Shown here one piece after another: positions 1 through 8,597 of a stretch of 64,000 nucleotides of DNA. Position numbers and translations under genes: made by a program. Position 1 is the stretch's first letter; every line of letters starts with the position of its first letter. Below the pieces are notes generated by a model that saw only the letters and a program-made list of their open reading frames with translations, ran no database searches and had not been told where the DNA came from. The DNA comes from RGIG4140 sp045638265 (GTDB lineage Bacteria > Pseudomonadota > Alphaproteobacteria > CAAHEQ01 > UBA3637), in contig JAZUBA010000044.1 of the NCBI GenBank assembly GCA_045638265.1, positions 124,001 through 188,000 on the forward strand, read 5' to 3'.

Positions 1-1
1 T

Positions 2-178
2 TTGTTTCCGGAAAAAGAAATTGATCGTTTAAATGCTTATTTTGAAAAAGTCCAATTTGTATCAGCAGGGTTAGATAATTCGCCGCAATCAATGAAAGGT
101 ATTCCTAATCCGATTAAAAGTAAAAAAGTAAAATTGAAAAAAGAACATTTGCAAAGTAAATCACATATCCGTGAATAA
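2..178 (+). CDS. C-terminal fragment of an unidentified protein
   Basis: An open frame runs in from the left edge and stops with TAA at 176-178, giving the last 58 residues of a protein. The tail is strongly basic (several KK and KxK clusters, ending SHIRE), with no membrane segment. I do not recognise the family from this piece. It is followed within a few bases by a strong hairpin terminator, which supports it being a genuine gene end. Confidence 0.55.
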   Translation: MFPEKEIDRLNAYFEKVQFVSAGLDNSPQSMKGIPNPIKSKKVKLKKEHLQSKSHIRE

Positions 179-180
179 CA

Positions 181-216
181 AAAAAAAAGCAAAACAAATG
201 TTGTTTTGCTTTTTTT
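181..216 (+). terminator. Bidirectional Rho-independent terminator
   Basis: The arms AAGCAAAACAA and TTGTTTTGCTT surround an ATG loop, with an A-run before and a T-run after. It can end both the incoming plus-strand gene and the minus-strand formate/nitrite transporter. Confidence 0.8.
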
Positions 217-232
217 GTAAAAACGGCAAAAA

Positions 233-1015
233 TTATTTTTTGTTATAAATGTATCCGTAAATCAAGCCAATAAATATGGCACCTCCAACAATATTTCCGA
301 TTGTTGCCGGAATAAGATTATTGATAATAAAATCAATCCAAGTAATATTAGCACCATTATAAATAGCTGTCGGAATAAAAAACATATTAGCAATAGAGTG
401 TTCATAACCCAATGTAACAAAAAGCATAACAGGAACCCAAATGCCAAGAGCTTTACTCATAATGTCTTTACCGGCATAACCCATCCATGTACCCAAACAA
501 ACAAGCATATTGGCACCGATTCCCTTAATGAATACTGTACTCCAATCATGGCTTAATTTGCCATTGGCAAGTGTTACTAAATAATTATGATAAGGAGCTC
601 CGGAGATAATACCTGTTTGATGAGCCATAAAATAAGCTACGGCTTGTGCGCCGATAAAGTTAAATAAGTAAGCAAGAATCCAAACTTTAATTAAATCTAA
701 CCAAACAGTTTTTTTCTGCATAGTGGATAAAACCATACCGGCACAATCACTGGTGAATAAATCGGCACCGGCAACGGATACCATAATCAATCCGACAGGG
801 AATAGTGCGCCGGCAACAAATTTAACTAAACCTGGATCGGTGACAGCTGTAGTCGGCATGCCACCGGCAACAACAATGGTTAATAATCCGCCTAGCGCAA
901 TGAATAAACCACCCATGATAGCAAGTAACATAAATTTAAAAAATGGCGTTTTAGCTTTTGTTGTACTACCGTCTGCAAATAGAACAGCAATTTCGGAAGG
1001 TGAATAATAAGACAT
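233..1015 (-). CDS. Formate/nitrite transporter family (FNT) channel
   Basis: This 260-residue protein matches the FNT family (FocA/NirC-like), pentameric inner-membrane channels for small monovalent anions such as formate, nitrite or hydrosulfide. About six hydrophobic segments are visible, roughly at residues 28-50, 63-83, 108-128, 165-185, 190-215 and 232-256, the usual topology and length. The N-terminus (MSYYSPSEIAVLF) is cytoplasmic, as in family members. An AAGGAG ribosome site precedes the ATG. It diverges from a prepilin-like gene across a 333-base region with two large palindromes, so its expression is probably regulated. Substrate cannot be decided from sequence; formate or nitrite is the family default. 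Confidence 0.88.
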   Translation of the reverse strand: MSYYSPSEIAVLFADGSTTKAKTPFFKFMLLAIMGGLFIALGGLLTIVVAGGMPTTAVTDPGLVKFVAGALFPVGLIMVSVAGADLFTSDCAGMVLSTMQKKTVWLDLIKVWILAYLFNFIGAQAVAYFMAHQTGIISGAPYHNYLVTLANGKLSHDWSTVFIKGIGANMLVCLGTWMGYAGKDIMSKALGIWVPVMLFVTLGYEHSIANMFFIPTAIYNGANITWIDFIINNLIPATIGNIVGGAIFIGLIYGYIYNKK

Positions 1016-1054
1016 AATAACTCCTTATATAAAATAATATTTTTTAAATGCTTT

Positions 1055-1083
1055 TACATATCTTTTTTTTATCTAAAAATCAA
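1055..1083 (-). promoter_or_regulatory. Candidate promoter of the FNT gene
   Basis: On the minus strand TTGATT (1083-1078) and TATGTA (1060-1055) are separated by 17 bases and lie about 40 bases before the transporter start. The match to sigma-70 is fair. Confidence 0.4.
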
Positions 1084-1139
1084 GTGTTTTCTTTGTTAAG
1101 AGGTAAAATGTTTATGTAAATGTATTTTAAGAGTGTAGC

Positions 1140-1169
1140 GTTGCAGATAAACGTACGTTTAATTGCAAC
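1140..1169. promoter_or_regulatory. 30-bp palindromic operator, copy 1
   Basis: This is a near-perfect inverted repeat around the centre AAACGTACGTTT, with outer arms GTTGCA and TGCAAC; only two symmetric positions fail to pair. The same palindrome recurs at 1281-1310. Size and symmetry fit a dimeric or tetrameric transcription factor site. It is not followed by a T-run typical of a terminator for either neighbour. Confidence 0.6.
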
Positions 1170-1280
1170 ACTTTTTTTTATATTTTTGCATTTTTTTTTA
1201 ATTTTTTTTGATTTTAAAGTGTTGGGGGATTTGTAATATTTATCACGATTCGCCCTTTTTTATCCCTTATATGCGAAATC

Positions 1281-1310
1281 GTTGCAATTAAACGTACCTT
1301 TAATTACAAT
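1281..1310. promoter_or_regulatory. 30-bp palindromic operator, copy 2
   Basis: This is a second copy of the palindrome at 1140-1169, beginning with half-site GTTGCAATTAAACGT; its right half is degenerate at three positions. It ends about 38 bases before the prepilin-like start, where a promoter would be expected. Spacing between copy starts is 141 bases. Confidence 0.6.
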
Positions 1311-1348
1311 GTAAAAAAACTGTATTTATTAGATAATTTGGAGGTATT

Positions 1349-4027
1349 ATGTCATTTAAAGCACTTATTACACAAAACGAACGTGGTCGCTCAATGGTTG
1401 AAATCTTAGGCGTTTTAGCCGTTATTGGTGTGTTATCATTCGGCGGTATTCAAGGATACAAGTATGCCATGGATAAACATCGGGCCAATGATATTGTTAA
1501 TGAAGTTAATATGCGTGCAACGGATATTTGGCATTTATACCAAGATGGTGAAAAAGAATTACCTGATATACCCGAAGATGAAGATGCTTTTCCCGAATAT
1601 GGCGAAATGACGCAAACAGGGTTTGAAATTATGGTAACCTCTCATCCGCCTGTTGCGTTCAGAACATGGGTAAATGATGTACCCAGTTCTGTTTGTCAGA
1701 AAGTCTTACAGGAAAATTTAGATGATGCCATTCAAGGATTAAAGTTTGTACAAGTTAATGGTACGAAATATACGGATGACCCCACTATCTGCGGGGAAAG
1801 TGGTACAATGAACCAAATGGTCTTTACGTCCTTTTTAGACGAAGGCGGTGGGGCTGTCGGCGCACTTGTAAATCCCGACAATCCTGACCAAAAACTGGAA
1901 CACTGTGTAGATAACGAAGATTGTGAATCGTGTTGTGGAACCCCGCTTTGTGATGAAGATACAATGACGTGTTCAGATGGGTGTACATTATCGGGAAAAG
2001 TGTGTAATAATTCCAGTTGTGAATGTGTTGAATGTATGGAAGATGACGATTGTCCGAGTGCCGGTCAAATTTGTGATCCGTCCGCCAATCAATGTGTCAA
2101 TGTACCAGAAAGTTGTGGTGAAGGAGAGCGATTCGGACAAGAATATCGTGCCAAAAACGGAGCTTGTGTGCCATGTTCCTACATTAGCGAAGTATTGGTT
2201 ATGAACTCTGACGAAAATGATGGTAAATTTAAAGTTGAAGTAGCAGATGAAATAATTGAAGACAGTCGTAGTGGACAAGATATGTGTCGTGCCTGTGAAC
2301 ATCCGACACATAGAGTTGAGGGTGCCGGTAGTGGAGCATCTAAACAAACCTATTGTGCTACGGGTTGTATTATTGGAAATAGCTTTTTAAGTAAATCAAA
2401 TGGTTGTATCCGGTGTGATTCAACAACGGAAATTGAAATTGCCGATGAAGATCAAGCACGGGCTCAATGTTTGGCGTGTCCGAATCGGATATGGTTTAAA
2501 TCAGGTAGTACATATAAGTGTGTGTTAAAAAACTGTCCGAACGGTTATTTTAAAAACGATGGCGTTTGTAGAAAATGTAAATTACCCAGTGGTATGAACT
2601 GGACTTGGTATGTTGATTTTTATGCCGCACAAGTTTGGGCTAATGGTTTTAGTACATCAGCCGGTAGTATGAAATCATCATGGGAAGCAGAATGTAATCG
2701 TTGTGGCAGTGCTTCTGATCCCAATTTAAGAGAAGCTCGATATGTTGCTATTACCAATAACAACACAAGGGCATATTGTGCACGTAAGTGTGCTGTGAGT
2801 GCGGGTACTCATTTTCAAGCTATGAATGGCACATGTTATGATTGTACAACTGATGAAACGCCTGATTTACGCTTAAATGAGGGTATGAATGATTACGTCA
2901 GAAATTCTTGTTTAAATTGCAAAACGGCAAAACGTGAACTTGTTAATAATAAATGTGTCAAAGTCAATAATGATGCATGTGAAGAAGGACAGGTCAAAGG
3001 AGCAGATTATAAATGTTACGAATGTGATTACAAAAGTGGCATTCCAATTGTTTCTGATGAAGCTTCCGGATGTACGAAGAATTGTGGTGAGACTCGGTTT
3101 GTTGATCCTGAAGCAAAATATTGTTCTCCTAAATGTGCAGCAAATCAATTTATGGATTCAGCTGGAACCTGTATTGATTGTTCAAAAATAGGTAATAGCT
3201 ACGGTATCGGAAGTGGAAATCAATCAACAGCCATACAAAATTATTGTACAAAAGGTTGTGGTGAAGGCGTTAATAAATACCAACGTTGTGATGTATATGC
3301 TTACTGTTTGCCAATAAATTGTGGTGAAAATAGATTACATTGTAGTAGATATTGTTCATGTTGTGCGTGTCCCACAACATATGCAGAGTTCACAACCCAA
3401 TCTGAATGCGAAGCTTGTGGAAATCATATTTATATAGGTGGCAACAACCGTTATTGTGCTAAATACAACCCTGGTGTATCAGGTGTTTGCAATAATGACA
3501 GTCCGGATACAAGCAAATTCCCCAATTATCCGGCAGGTGAGGGCGTTTATTATCGGGATATAACCGGTATGTGTCGCAGATGTCAAGATTCCACAACAGC
3601 ATATGAAGCAACTCAAGAAGAATGTGATAGTTGTGGGGGAATTCGTCGTTTAGCCAATAAACAATGTGTTTATGGTGGATGTACGGACGGTGTTTCGTTT
3701 GTTACATCAACAGGCTGTAAAGGTTGTGATACAACAACAGTTAAAGTCAAAACACACAATTCAGCTGAAGCCAAACATTTGTGTGAACAATGTAATAGAC
3801 GTGTTATGACGGTTCACCAAAGTGCAGAAACTTATGAATCCTATTGTGTTCAAGAATGTGATGCCGAAGAATGGCAAGATATTGATGGTGAATGTCATGC
3901 CGGTATTATGGATTCGTCAGATGGTAAAAATGAAATCGGTTCTGATAGTGTTTCTTTAAACAAATGTCATAACGCAGGACGGGTTGTTGAGGAAGAAGAC
4001 AATCAATATTTCTGTATGCCGAAATAA
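1349..4027 (+). CDS. Large cysteine-rich prepilin-like surface protein
   Basis: This 892-residue protein starts with a class III (type IV pilin-like) signal: a short basic leader ending at G13, then RSMVEILGVLAVIGVLS with the conserved Glu at +5 of the mature protein. A prepilin peptidase would cut after G13 and leave a hydrophobic N-terminal helix. After a pilin-like region (to about residue 170) the rest is made of CxxC-type modules, with motifs such as CxACxxP and NGxCxxC repeated to the C-terminus. These resemble furin/EGF-like disulfide repeats, and I infer secretion and heavy disulfide bonding. GGAGG precedes the ATG. A paralogue lies at 20592-22871. Ordinary pilins are 130-200 residues, so this is not a normal structural pilin. 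Confidence 0.75.
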   Translation: MSFKALITQNERGRSMVEILGVLAVIGVLSFGGIQGYKYAMDKHRANDIVNEVNMRATDIWHLYQDGEKELPDIPEDEDAFPEYGEMTQTGFEIMVTSHPPVAFRTWVNDVPSSVCQKVLQENLDDAIQGLKFVQVNGTKYTDDPTICGESGTMNQMVFTSFLDEGGGAVGALVNPDNPDQKLEHCVDNEDCESCCGTPLCDEDTMTCSDGCTLSGKVCNNSSCECVECMEDDDCPSAGQICDPSANQCVNVPESCGEGERFGQEYRAKNGACVPCSYISEVLVMNSDENDGKFKVEVADEIIEDSRSGQDMCRACEHPTHRVEGAGSGASKQTYCATGCIIGNSFLSKSNGCIRCDSTTEIEIADEDQARAQCLACPNRIWFKSGSTYKCVLKNCPNGYFKNDGVCRKCKLPSGMNWTWYVDFYAAQVWANGFSTSAGSMKSSWEAECNRCGSASDPNLREARYVAITNNNTRAYCARKCAVSAGTHFQAMNGTCYDCTTDETPDLRLNEGMNDYVRNSCLNCKTAKRELVNNKCVKVNNDACEEGQVKGADYKCYECDYKSGIPIVSDEASGCTKNCGETRFVDPEAKYCSPKCAANQFMDSAGTCIDCSKIGNSYGIGSGNQSTAIQNYCTKGCGEGVNKYQRCDVYAYCLPINCGENRLHCSRYCSCCACPTTYAEFTTQSECEACGNHIYIGGNNRYCAKYNPGVSGVCNNDSPDTSKFPNYPAGEGVYYRDITGMCRRCQDSTTAYEATQEECDSCGGIRRLANKQCVYGGCTDGVSFVTSTGCKGCDTTTVKVKTHNSAEAKHLCEQCNRRVMTVHQSAETYESYCVQECDAEEWQDIDGECHAGIMDSSDGKNEIGSDSVSLNKCHNAGRVVEEEDNQYFCMPK

Positions 4028-4042
4028 GTTTATGATATTGGA

Positions 4043-4080
4043 AAATACCCGATACAATTTGTATCGGGTATTTTTTTATT
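4043..4080. terminator. Bidirectional terminator between convergent genes
   Basis: The stem AAATACCCGATAC (4043-4055) pairs with GTATCGGGTATTT (4061-4073) around a 5-base loop and is followed by a T-run. It lies between the convergent prepilin-like gene and lpxL. Confidence 0.85.
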
Positions 4081-4975
4081 TATATTCTGACTTGTCAAAT
4101 CGGCGATGTATCCATAACCATTGTTCAGGATGTTGACGTATCCAATTTTCCATTTCTTGATTAATGGATAACATTGTTTCATAAACGGCTTCCTGTTTGT
4201 TTGGATTCTTGCTTTTTTCCAATGGATAAACAGCAATATCAAATTGTCCGTCTGTACGTCGTACACATTTTGCCATAATAATCGGCACATTTAATTTTAA
4301 AGAAACACTGGCAATCGCTGATGGTGTCATGGCTTCTTTCCCAAAAAACGGAACAGCTATCCCTTCACGCAATTTTTGGTCGCATAAGATAACAATCGCT
4401 TTGCCGGCTTTTAATACATCAAGCATTTTTTTTGCACCATGTGTGCCTTTGGGAATGAGAACACCTTTGCGTTTTTGAAATACAATTTTATCAATATAAG
4501 GATTGTTGGCCGCCCGATAAACAGGATTTAAGCAATAATCATCAAATAGATTGGTAGAAGCTGAAATTTCAAAATTACCCAAATGTGCCGAACAAACCAA
4601 GCATCCCTCTTTTTTACGTGCTTGTTCTTTTAAATAATCTAATCCGGTAATATGTGCTTGTTGATATAACTTATCTGCATGTGGTAATTCTCCATAAACG
4701 CGTCCCCAGTGTTGCCACATAGCTTTTAATATTTGTTCACGTTCTTCAGGTGTTTTTTCAGGAAAAGCAATCTCTAAATTACGTCTGCCGATTTGATTGC
4801 GTTTTTTCATAATATGATAAAAAGATTTTCCCAGATAACCACCAAATGCAGAAGAACAACGAATCGGCAAGGCTTTTACTAAACCAATAGCGACAAAAAC
4901 AATTCCACCGACAAGGGGATCAGTCAAAAATTGTTGTGTCAGAGAACGTTTTGACTGACGAATACCATTAGCCAT
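4076..4975 (-). CDS. lpxL: Lipid A biosynthesis acyltransferase (LpxL/HtrB family)
   Basis: This inner-membrane-bound enzyme transfers a secondary acyl chain from acyl-ACP to Kdo-lipid IVA. At 299 residues it has the family length. An N-terminal hydrophobic segment lies near residues 21-38 and the catalytic HxxxxE motif is H131-LGNF-E136. The region after it (NPVYRAANNPYID, then KGAHGAKK-like residues) fits LPLAT acyltransferases. Its ATG overlaps the lpxK stop by one base (TAATG), and waaA lies upstream, so it closes a lipid A/Kdo operon. LpxL and LpxM cannot be told apart from sequence alone. Confidence 0.85.
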   Translation of the reverse strand: MANGIRQSKRSLTQQFLTDPLVGGIVFVAIGLVKALPIRCSSAFGGYLGKSFYHIMKKRNQIGRRNLEIAFPEKTPEEREQILKAMWQHWGRVYGELPHADKLYQQAHITGLDYLKEQARKKEGCLVCSAHLGNFEISASTNLFDDYCLNPVYRAANNPYIDKIVFQKRKGVLIPKGTHGAKKMLDVLKAGKAIVILCDQKLREGIAVPFFGKEAMTPSAIASVSLKLNVPIIMAKCVRRTDGQFDIAVYPLEKSKNPNKQEAVYETMLSINQEMENWIRQHPEQWLWIHRRFDKSEYK

Positions 4976-5946
4976 TAAAACACTCCCTTAATTAAATCCA
5001 TTGCTTCCTGAGGTTTGTCAAATGCAAATATACCGTCTACAATTTCAACATGCTTTAATAAATCTTTTGGTATTTTAACGGCATCTTTTGTTGTTGTAAC
5101 CAACGGTAATCCATCAGAATTTTTGAGTAACCACTCAATATCATATCGTGTGTAACAATAGTGATCGGGATAATTTTGCGTTTTGACGACTTCGACACCG
5201 TAAGATGATAATGCATTATAAAATTTTTCAGGATTACCAATGCCGGCAAAAGCAAATATCTTTTTACCTTTTAAGTTGGAAAGCGTTTTTCTGTTGAGTT
5301 TGAACGATCCTGTTAAAACAGGTAAATCAACTTTATTGCGTTGTAAATAAAACCGTACGCCCCAATCGTCTTCACCGGCAATAATAACTGCATCTGCCCG
5401 TTCTAACCCTTTTAAAACAGGTTCTCGTAAAGGACCGGCCGGTAAAACACATTCATTCCCAAAGCCTTTTTTTCCGTCTACAACAACGAATGATAACGAT
5501 TTAATCAGAGATGGATTCTGAAAGCCGTCGTCCATAATGATGCATTTCGCACCGTTTCTTTCGGCTAATTGAGCTCCTCTTGCTCTTTGATTGTCAACAA
5601 CCGTTGGTGCATAACATGCTAACAATACAGCTTCATCACCTACTTCATAAGGTGTATGTTTTTCTAAATCAACAATAACATTTTTAAGACGTGCTTTATA
5701 ACCGTGATTCAAAAAGAAAAAATTTTTCTTTTGTTTGTGGAGCAATCCGGCAATCGCTAAACAAACCGGGGTTTTTCCTGTTCCGCCAACAGACAAATTA
5801 CCAACACAAATAACCGGAATGGATGTTTGGTATGGTTTTGTTTTGCGAAAACGCCGAGCGGTCCCATAACCATACAGCCAGCCGAGCGGTTTTAATATTT
5901 TTGATAAAAAATGATTAGATTTATCCCAAAAAGCAGGTGGTTTCAT
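4975..5946 (-). CDS. lpxK: Tetraacyldisaccharide 4'-kinase LpxK
   Basis: LpxK phosphorylates the 4' position of the tetraacyldisaccharide precursor to give lipid IVA, at the inner leaflet. The protein has 323 residues; an N-terminal membrane-associated helix is followed by VGNLSVGGTGKTP, whose P-loop is GGTGKT at 54-59. The DDGFQ motif typical of LpxK follows around residue 140 (MDDGFQNPSL). It is packed directly between waaA, which ends one base before the lpxK start, and lpxL, which overlaps its stop. The linkage shows one operon for late lipid A steps. Confidence 0.93.
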   Translation of the reverse strand: MKPPAFWDKSNHFLSKILKPLGWLYGYGTARRFRKTKPYQTSIPVICVGNLSVGGTGKTPVCLAIAGLLHKQKKNFFFLNHGYKARLKNVIVDLEKHTPYEVGDEAVLLACYAPTVVDNQRARGAQLAERNGAKCIIMDDGFQNPSLIKSLSFVVVDGKKGFGNECVLPAGPLREPVLKGLERADAVIIAGEDDWGVRFYLQRNKVDLPVLTGSFKLNRKTLSNLKGKKIFAFAGIGNPEKFYNALSSYGVEVVKTQNYPDHYCYTRYDIEWLLKNSDGLPLVTTTKDAVKIPKDLLKHVEIVDGIFAFDKPQEAMDLIKGVF

Positions 5947-7212
5947 TTACAACTTATACCTTTCATGCAAAATACGATAAACTCTGTCTAAAACACTCAT
6001 TTCAGATGTTGCCATTTTTTCAGCCCGTGTAGACATTTTTTCAGCATTAGCCGGTTTTGCCATAAAGGCTAATAATTTTTTAACAAGCATTTCCTTATCC
6101 TCAACTTCAATCAATGCTTTCCCTTTTTTTGCCTGTGCAACAATTTCTCTAAAATTAAAAGCGTGAGGACCGATAAAAACTGCTCGGCGTAATCGCATTG
6201 GTTCCAACATATTTTGTCCTCCAAACGGAATTAACGATCCACCGACAAAAACATACGGTGTTAATTGATAAATCAGACCCATTTCTCCGATTGTATCGGC
6301 TAAATAAACATCAACCTTGGCTGTAATATTTTCTTTTCTTGACCGACGGGCGACTGTTAAACCATTCTTACTTAACATTTTTTCAATTTCGTCAGCCCGA
6401 TTCGGATGGCGAGGTGTAATCACCGTTAATAAATTTTTATATTCTTTTTGAATTTCTTTATGAACAAAAGCCCCCATTTCCTCTTCGTTTGAATGCGTGC
6501 TTGCCATACACCAACATGGCCGTTCACCAATGAGTTTTTTGATTGTTTTTAACTCTTTCATGTCAAATGGAGGACAAACAGCGGAAAACTTTAAATTACC
6601 TTCACAGACAACATTTTTTGCCCCTAAAACTTCCAAACGACGGGCATCTTCTTTTGTCTGTCCGAATGATAAAGAAAAAAGAGATTGAATCGCACGAATT
6701 GTATATGAAAATTTTTGCCAACGAGTAAAAGATTTATCTGAAATACGACCGTTTAACAAAATTAAAGGAATATTTTGGTTGTGAATGTCCATCAACATAT
6801 TCGGCCAAAAATCAGATTCAAACCATAAAACAGCTGTCGGTTTCCAATGAGATACAAATCGTTTTGTTGCCCATGGAAAATCAACAGGAATATACTGATG
6901 AAAAGCTCTTTCCGGCAACCGTTTTGCCATTAATGAAGCAGATGTAACAGTGCCGGACGTAACCATAATGGATAAATCTTTATTTTCTTCCAATAATTTT
7001 TTTACTAACGGTAGCATAGACAAACATTCCCCGACGCTAGCACCATGCATCCACACCAATCGACCTTGCGGGCGAGTTTTTTTTGAAATGCCCAGTCGTT
7101 CTAAAAAGCGTTGTTTGTCTTCTTTTCCCTTAACATAACGAATCGTCAGCCATATAAAAATAAACGGACTGAATAAAACAATTAATACACGATATAAAAA
7201 TAATGTTGCCAT
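5947..7212 (-). CDS. waaA: 3-deoxy-D-manno-octulosonic acid transferase WaaA (KdtA)
   Basis: WaaA transfers Kdo from CMP-Kdo to lipid IVA at the cytoplasmic face of the inner membrane. The 421-residue protein begins with a membrane anchor (about residues 4-25). Its N-terminal glycosyltransferase domain carries HGASVGE at 56-62, whose Glu62 is at the expected catalytic position. ESDFWPN and LLNGRISDKS follow, and the C-terminal donor domain has VGGSLIPFGGQNMLEP. It is the first gene of waaA-lpxK-lpxL and diverges from a winged-helix regulator. Whether it adds one or two Kdo units is not visible. Confidence 0.93.
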   Translation of the reverse strand: MATLFLYRVLIVLFSPFIFIWLTIRYVKGKEDKQRFLERLGISKKTRPQGRLVWMHGASVGECLSMLPLVKKLLEENKDLSIMVTSGTVTSASLMAKRLPERAFHQYIPVDFPWATKRFVSHWKPTAVLWFESDFWPNMLMDIHNQNIPLILLNGRISDKSFTRWQKFSYTIRAIQSLFSLSFGQTKEDARRLEVLGAKNVVCEGNLKFSAVCPPFDMKELKTIKKLIGERPCWCMASTHSNEEEMGAFVHKEIQKEYKNLLTVITPRHPNRADEIEKMLSKNGLTVARRSRKENITAKVDVYLADTIGEMGLIYQLTPYVFVGGSLIPFGGQNMLEPMRLRRAVFIGPHAFNFREIVAQAKKGKALIEVEDKEMLVKKLLAFMAKPANAEKMSTRAEKMATSEMSVLDRVYRILHERYKL

Positions 7213-7276
7213 TTTATCAAACTTTCTGCTAGAATATTGAAAGTAGTTTAACGCAAATTAAAAAAAAAGGCAAGGT

Positions 7277-7864
7277 ATGATTCAAATATATGCAAAAAAT
7301 TCTTTATATCGGGACGCATTAATGGCTGCTTTGGCAGAATTTAATCCTCAAATTTTTCAAGAAACAACGACAAATGCAGAAATTCTTTTAATTTGTGAAG
7401 AAGTGGAAGATTTGGAAAAAATTATTAAAAATCAATCTTCAAGCTCTATTGTTTTATTGGGGGCACAACATCCCGATTCGGATTTAGAGCTTAAACTGCC
7501 CTGTCTGTTAAGTGATTTAAAAATGCATTTATCTCATATTCTGGAAAAAAGAAAAACGGCTCCTAATTTTGAAAATAAATATTTTATTTTTGAAGGAAGT
7601 AAAAGATTATTGACTTGTAAGCCGACGAAATTACAAATTTATCTGACAGAAAAAGAAACAGAATTAATTACTTATTTGATTAAAGCACTTCCCGAAAGTG
7701 TTTCTAAATCAGAATTGTTAACAGAGGTTTGGAATTATCGTCCTGACAGTGAAACGCATACCGTTGAGTCGCATATTTATACTTTGCGACAAAAACTGGG
7801 TGAGAAATACAGTGATTCGTTAATTACAAATACAACGGATGGATATATTTTATCTCAAAAATAA
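7277..7864 (+). CDS. OmpR/PhoB-type winged-helix regulator with degenerate receiver
   Basis: The C-terminal half (about residues 108-193) is a trans_reg_C winged helix: LTEKETELITYL, then SKSELLTEVW, then the recognition-helix region THTVESHIYTLRQKL and the wing YILSQK. The N-terminal 100 residues have the length of a response-regulator receiver, but I see neither the usual acidic pair near residue 10 nor a clear phospho-acceptor Asp, so phosphorylation is doubtful. It sits between the divergent waaA operon and rlmE, and might control either. No histidine kinase is adjacent. The target is unknown. Confidence 0.75.
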   Translation: MIQIYAKNSLYRDALMAALAEFNPQIFQETTTNAEILLICEEVEDLEKIIKNQSSSSIVLLGAQHPDSDLELKLPCLLSDLKMHLSHILEKRKTAPNFENKYFIFEGSKRLLTCKPTKLQIYLTEKETELITYLIKALPESVSKSELLTEVWNYRPDSETHTVESHIYTLRQKLGEKYSDSLITNTTDGYILSQK

Positions 7865-7867
7865 ATT

Positions 7868-7896
7868 TTGACAAATTGAATAAATAACCGTATACT
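7868..7896 (+). promoter_or_regulatory. Sigma-70 type promoter for rlmE
   Basis: TTGACA (7868-7873) and TATACT (7891-7896) are 17 bases apart, a near-consensus promoter directly after the regulator stop and 24 bases before the rlmE start. Confidence 0.8.
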
Positions 7897-7919
7897 AGAC
7901 TTACATTTTCGGAGGAAGT

Positions 7920-8594
7920 ATGCAATTTAACAGTAGACATTTAAAAACCCGTTTAAAAAAAGTAAAAGGTCGTCGGGCATCCAGTACGAAATGGTTGCAA
8001 CGGCAATTAAACGATCCGTATGTATCTGAAGCACATCGTTTGGGTTATAGGGGACGAGCAGCCTTTAAAATTATGCAGTTAGACGATCAGTTTCATTTTT
8101 TCAAAGCAGGGAAAAGAGTTGTAGATTTAGGTTGTTCTCCTGGGGGGTGGTCTCAGGTTGCTGTTAAGCGAGTTCATTCTACGCCCGAAAATCCGCTGGT
8201 TGTTGGTATGGATTTGTTGCCGGCACAGCCGATTGAAGGGGCAAAATTAGTACAAATGGATTTTACAACGGATGAAGCACCGGCAAAATTACAGGAATTG
8301 TTAAACGGACACAAAGCCGATATTGTTATGTCAGATATGGCTGCTAATACTACAGGTATGCACAGTATTGACCATTTACGTATTATGGGTTTGTTAGAAA
8401 TGGCATATGATTTTGCATGTCAAATTCTAAATCCAAATGGTGTATTTATTGCTAAAATTTTTCAGGGCGGAACGGAAAATCAATTTTTGGCTGAAATGAA
8501 AAAACGTTTTTCAGTTGTGAAACACGCAAAACCCGATGCAAGTCGCAAAGATTCGTCAGAAGTCTATGTCGTCGCAACCGGATTTAAAGGATAA
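7920..8594 (+). CDS. rlmE: 23S rRNA 2'-O-ribose methyltransferase RlmE (FtsJ/RrmJ)
   Basis: RlmE methylates the 2'-OH of U2552 in the 23S A-loop, a late step of 50S maturation, using S-adenosylmethionine. The 224-residue protein has the SAM-binding motif VVDLGCSPGGWSQ (67-79) and the K-D-K-E catalytic tetrad at K50, D138, K178 and E213. A basic N-terminal extension (residues 1-30) is common in alphaproteobacterial forms. It has its own strong promoter and a GGAGGAA ribosome site, and is followed three bases later by a second RNA methyltransferase gene. Confidence 0.95.
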   Translation: MQFNSRHLKTRLKKVKGRRASSTKWLQRQLNDPYVSEAHRLGYRGRAAFKIMQLDDQFHFFKAGKRVVDLGCSPGGWSQVAVKRVHSTPENPLVVGMDLLPAQPIEGAKLVQMDFTTDEAPAKLQELLNGHKADIVMSDMAANTTGMHSIDHLRIMGLLEMAYDFACQILNPNGVFIAKIFQGGTENQFLAEMKKRFSVVKHAKPDASRKDSSEVYVVATGFKG

Positions 8595-8597
8595 ATA

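Larger units (their letters stand above)
1016..1348. other. Divergent regulatory region
   Basis: No gene is visible in these 333 bases between the formate/nitrite transporter (minus) and the prepilin-like gene (plus). The region is very AT-rich and holds two copies of a 30-bp palindrome (1140-1169 and 1281-1310), a candidate minus-strand promoter at 1055-1083, and the GGAGG ribosome site of the downstream gene at about 1341. Confidence 0.7.

Noticed and set aside
723..1007. 94-codon plus-strand open frame
   Set aside because: It lies opposite the formate/nitrite transporter, with no start signals.
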